A stretch of 6,363 nt of DNA from Desulfobacteraceae bacterium (GTDB lineage: Bacteria; Desulfobacterota; Desulfobacteria; Desulfobacterales; SG8-13). Positions 6,062 through 6,363 of the stretch are shown piece by piece. The DNA lies in contig JARFQH010000244.1 of the NCBI GenBank assembly GCA_029287875.1, positions 1 to 6,363 on the forward strand, in the 5' to 3' direction. Position numbers and translations under genes: made by a program. The notes below the pieces were generated by a model. That model ran no database searches, was not told the origin of the DNA, and saw only the letters and a program-made list of their open reading frames with translations. How positions within the stretch are numbered: the first letter of the stretch is position 1; the number at the start of each line of letters is the position of its first letter.

Positions 6062-6099
6062 AAAAACGGGTGGTTCATTTCATTACGATGAACCACCCG
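6062..6099 (-). terminator. Rho-independent terminator on the minus strand
   Basis: A perfect 12-bp stem, CGGGTGGTTCAT with ATGAACCACCCG (6067-6078 and 6088-6099), encloses a 9-base loop. On the minus strand it is followed at once by five T (6066-6062). On the plus strand CTAAACG follows, so termination is directional. It would stop transcription coming from the right edge. No recognised minus-strand gene lies upstream in the window. Confidence 0.7.
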
Positions 6100-6130
6100 C
6101 TAAACGAAGTCATGCAAGAAGCGTCAGTTC

Positions 6131-6164
6131 TTTTTTCGATCCCTTGACGACACCATCGAAAAAA
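6131..6164. repeat. 10-bp A/T-rich inverted repeat
   Basis: TTTTTTCGAT (6131-6140) and ATCGAAAAAA (6155-6164) are perfectly complementary around a 14-base spacer. Homopolymer runs at the outer ends make it more like a DNA protein-binding site or weak hairpin than a terminator. A second overlapping pair, CGATC/GATCG, is also possible. Confidence 0.6.
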
Positions 6165-6227
6165 CGATCGCTTCCCAAGTTTTAAAGAGACTGAAATGAT
6201 TTTAGCCGTTACATTCGAATTGAGGAT

Positions 6228-6305
6228 CAGCGCAAGGAGATATGGAAAGGCTCTGGAAACCCCCCGCTGCCTTGCGGCAAACGGTCTCCTTGCGCTGTAA
6301 GGAGG
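6228..6305 (+). promoter_or_regulatory. Candidate RNA switch in the leader of the right-edge gene
   Basis: CAGCGCAAGGAGA (6228-6240) and TCTCCTTGCGCTG (6285-6297) form a perfect 13-bp stem around 44 bases that contain a small CCGC/GCGG hairpin (6264-6277). The next bases, TAAGGAGG (6298-6305), are the Shine-Dalgarno site of the gene starting at 6310. Segment TCTCCTT (6285-6291) can pair with AAGGAGA on its left (6234-6240) or with the real AAGGAGG on its right (6299-6305, one G-U, 7-base loop), but not both. The long stem exposes the ribosome site and the short one hides it. I do not recognise a known riboswitch class. Confidence 0.6.
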
Positions 6306-6313
6306 AAAGATGA
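6242..6313 (+). CDS. Possible 23-codon leader peptide overlapping the next start
   Basis: ATG 6242 opens a 23-codon frame (MERLWKPPAALRQTV and on) that ends at TGA 6311-6313, overlapping the following ATG as ATGA, the usual coupling arrangement. AAGGAG precedes it at only 2 bases, which is too close for good initiation. It spans the 13-bp stem, so its translation would open that stem. The evidence is positional only. Confidence 0.2.
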   Translation: MERLWKPPAALRQTVSLRCKEER

Positions 6314-6363
6314 ATGCAGATTGTGCACACCTTTCTGAACAGCCATGGGCTATTGGGCTGTTC
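6310..6363 (+). CDS. Start of an unidentified plus-strand gene (cut by right edge)
   Basis: ATG 6310 follows a strong TAAGGAGG ribosome site after 4 bases. Only 18 residues are visible, MNADCAHLSEQPWAIGLF, too few to identify the product. An in-frame TAA at 6298-6300 rules out an upstream start. An 8-bp inverted repeat (6337-6344 with 6356-6363) lies within the visible coding part. A conflicting minus-strand frame is open through the same DNA, so the call rests mainly on the ribosome site and the leader structure. Confidence 0.45.
   Translation, partial: MNADCAHLSEQPWAIGLF

Larger units (their letters stand above)
5821..6309. other. Gene-poor, structure-rich intergenic region
   Basis: About 490 bases without a convincing complete gene. 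It holds five separate inverted repeats listed individually (5880-6010, 6029-6058, 6062-6099, 6131-6164, 6228-6297). Between them I see no tRNA, rRNA or CRISPR repeat. Two short plus-strand ORFs (6197-6300 and 6242-6313) end at the next gene's ribosome site or start. A minus-strand frame is open from the right edge to 6075. Confidence 0.6.

Noticed and set aside
6228..6297. Retron msr-msd RNA with a1/a2 repeats
   Set aside because: The 13-bp repeats enclose only 44 bases, too short for a retron RNA, and no reverse transcriptase can be seen in the 18 residues available.
5880..6363. CRISPR array
   Set aside because: The repeats here are single inverted pairs. There are no regularly spaced direct repeats.

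Overview
The window looks like chromosomal DNA of a Gram-negative bacterium, most likely a delta-proteobacterial (Desulfobacterota) type. This is inferred from protein style and gene layout, not from a database match. The outer-membrane type lipoprotein supports Gram-negative, and the dnaG-rpoD pair supports an ordinary chromosomal core region.

Left and middle part (1-4915): all five confident genes lie on the minus strand, so transcription runs right to left. From the right, the order is hisB (imidazoleglycerol-phosphate dehydratase), an uncharacterised lipoprotein, and hisA (ProFAR isomerase). These share a promoter at about 4974-5001 and appear to form one unit. Directly downstream come dnaG (primase) and the N-terminal third of rpoD (primary sigma factor), which runs off the left edge. 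These two have their own promoter, whose -35 box overlaps the hisA stop codon. No terminator is visible between hisA and dnaG, so read-through from histidine genes into replication and transcription genes is possible. rpsU, the usual first gene of the rpsU-dnaG-rpoD operon, is absent from this position.

Middle right (4916-5820): a divergent promoter region is followed by a small plus-strand cysteine-containing protein (5221-5424). It meets head-on, 7 bases apart, a small minus-strand eight-cysteine protein (5432-5692). Upstream of the latter, a reading frame in another phase (up to 5820) may be a separate small gene or a frameshifted N-terminus.

Right part (5821-6363): no convincing complete gene, but unusually dense secondary structure. 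It holds a 131-base nested imperfect palindrome, two strong hairpins (one a convincing minus-strand terminator), an A/T-rich inverted repeat, and a 13-bp perfect stem. That stem ends just before a strong Shine-Dalgarno site and the start of a plus-strand gene cut by the window edge. The last element has three mutually exclusive pairing segments around the Shine-Dalgarno site, the architecture of an RNA switch. It is the best candidate for something undescribed here.
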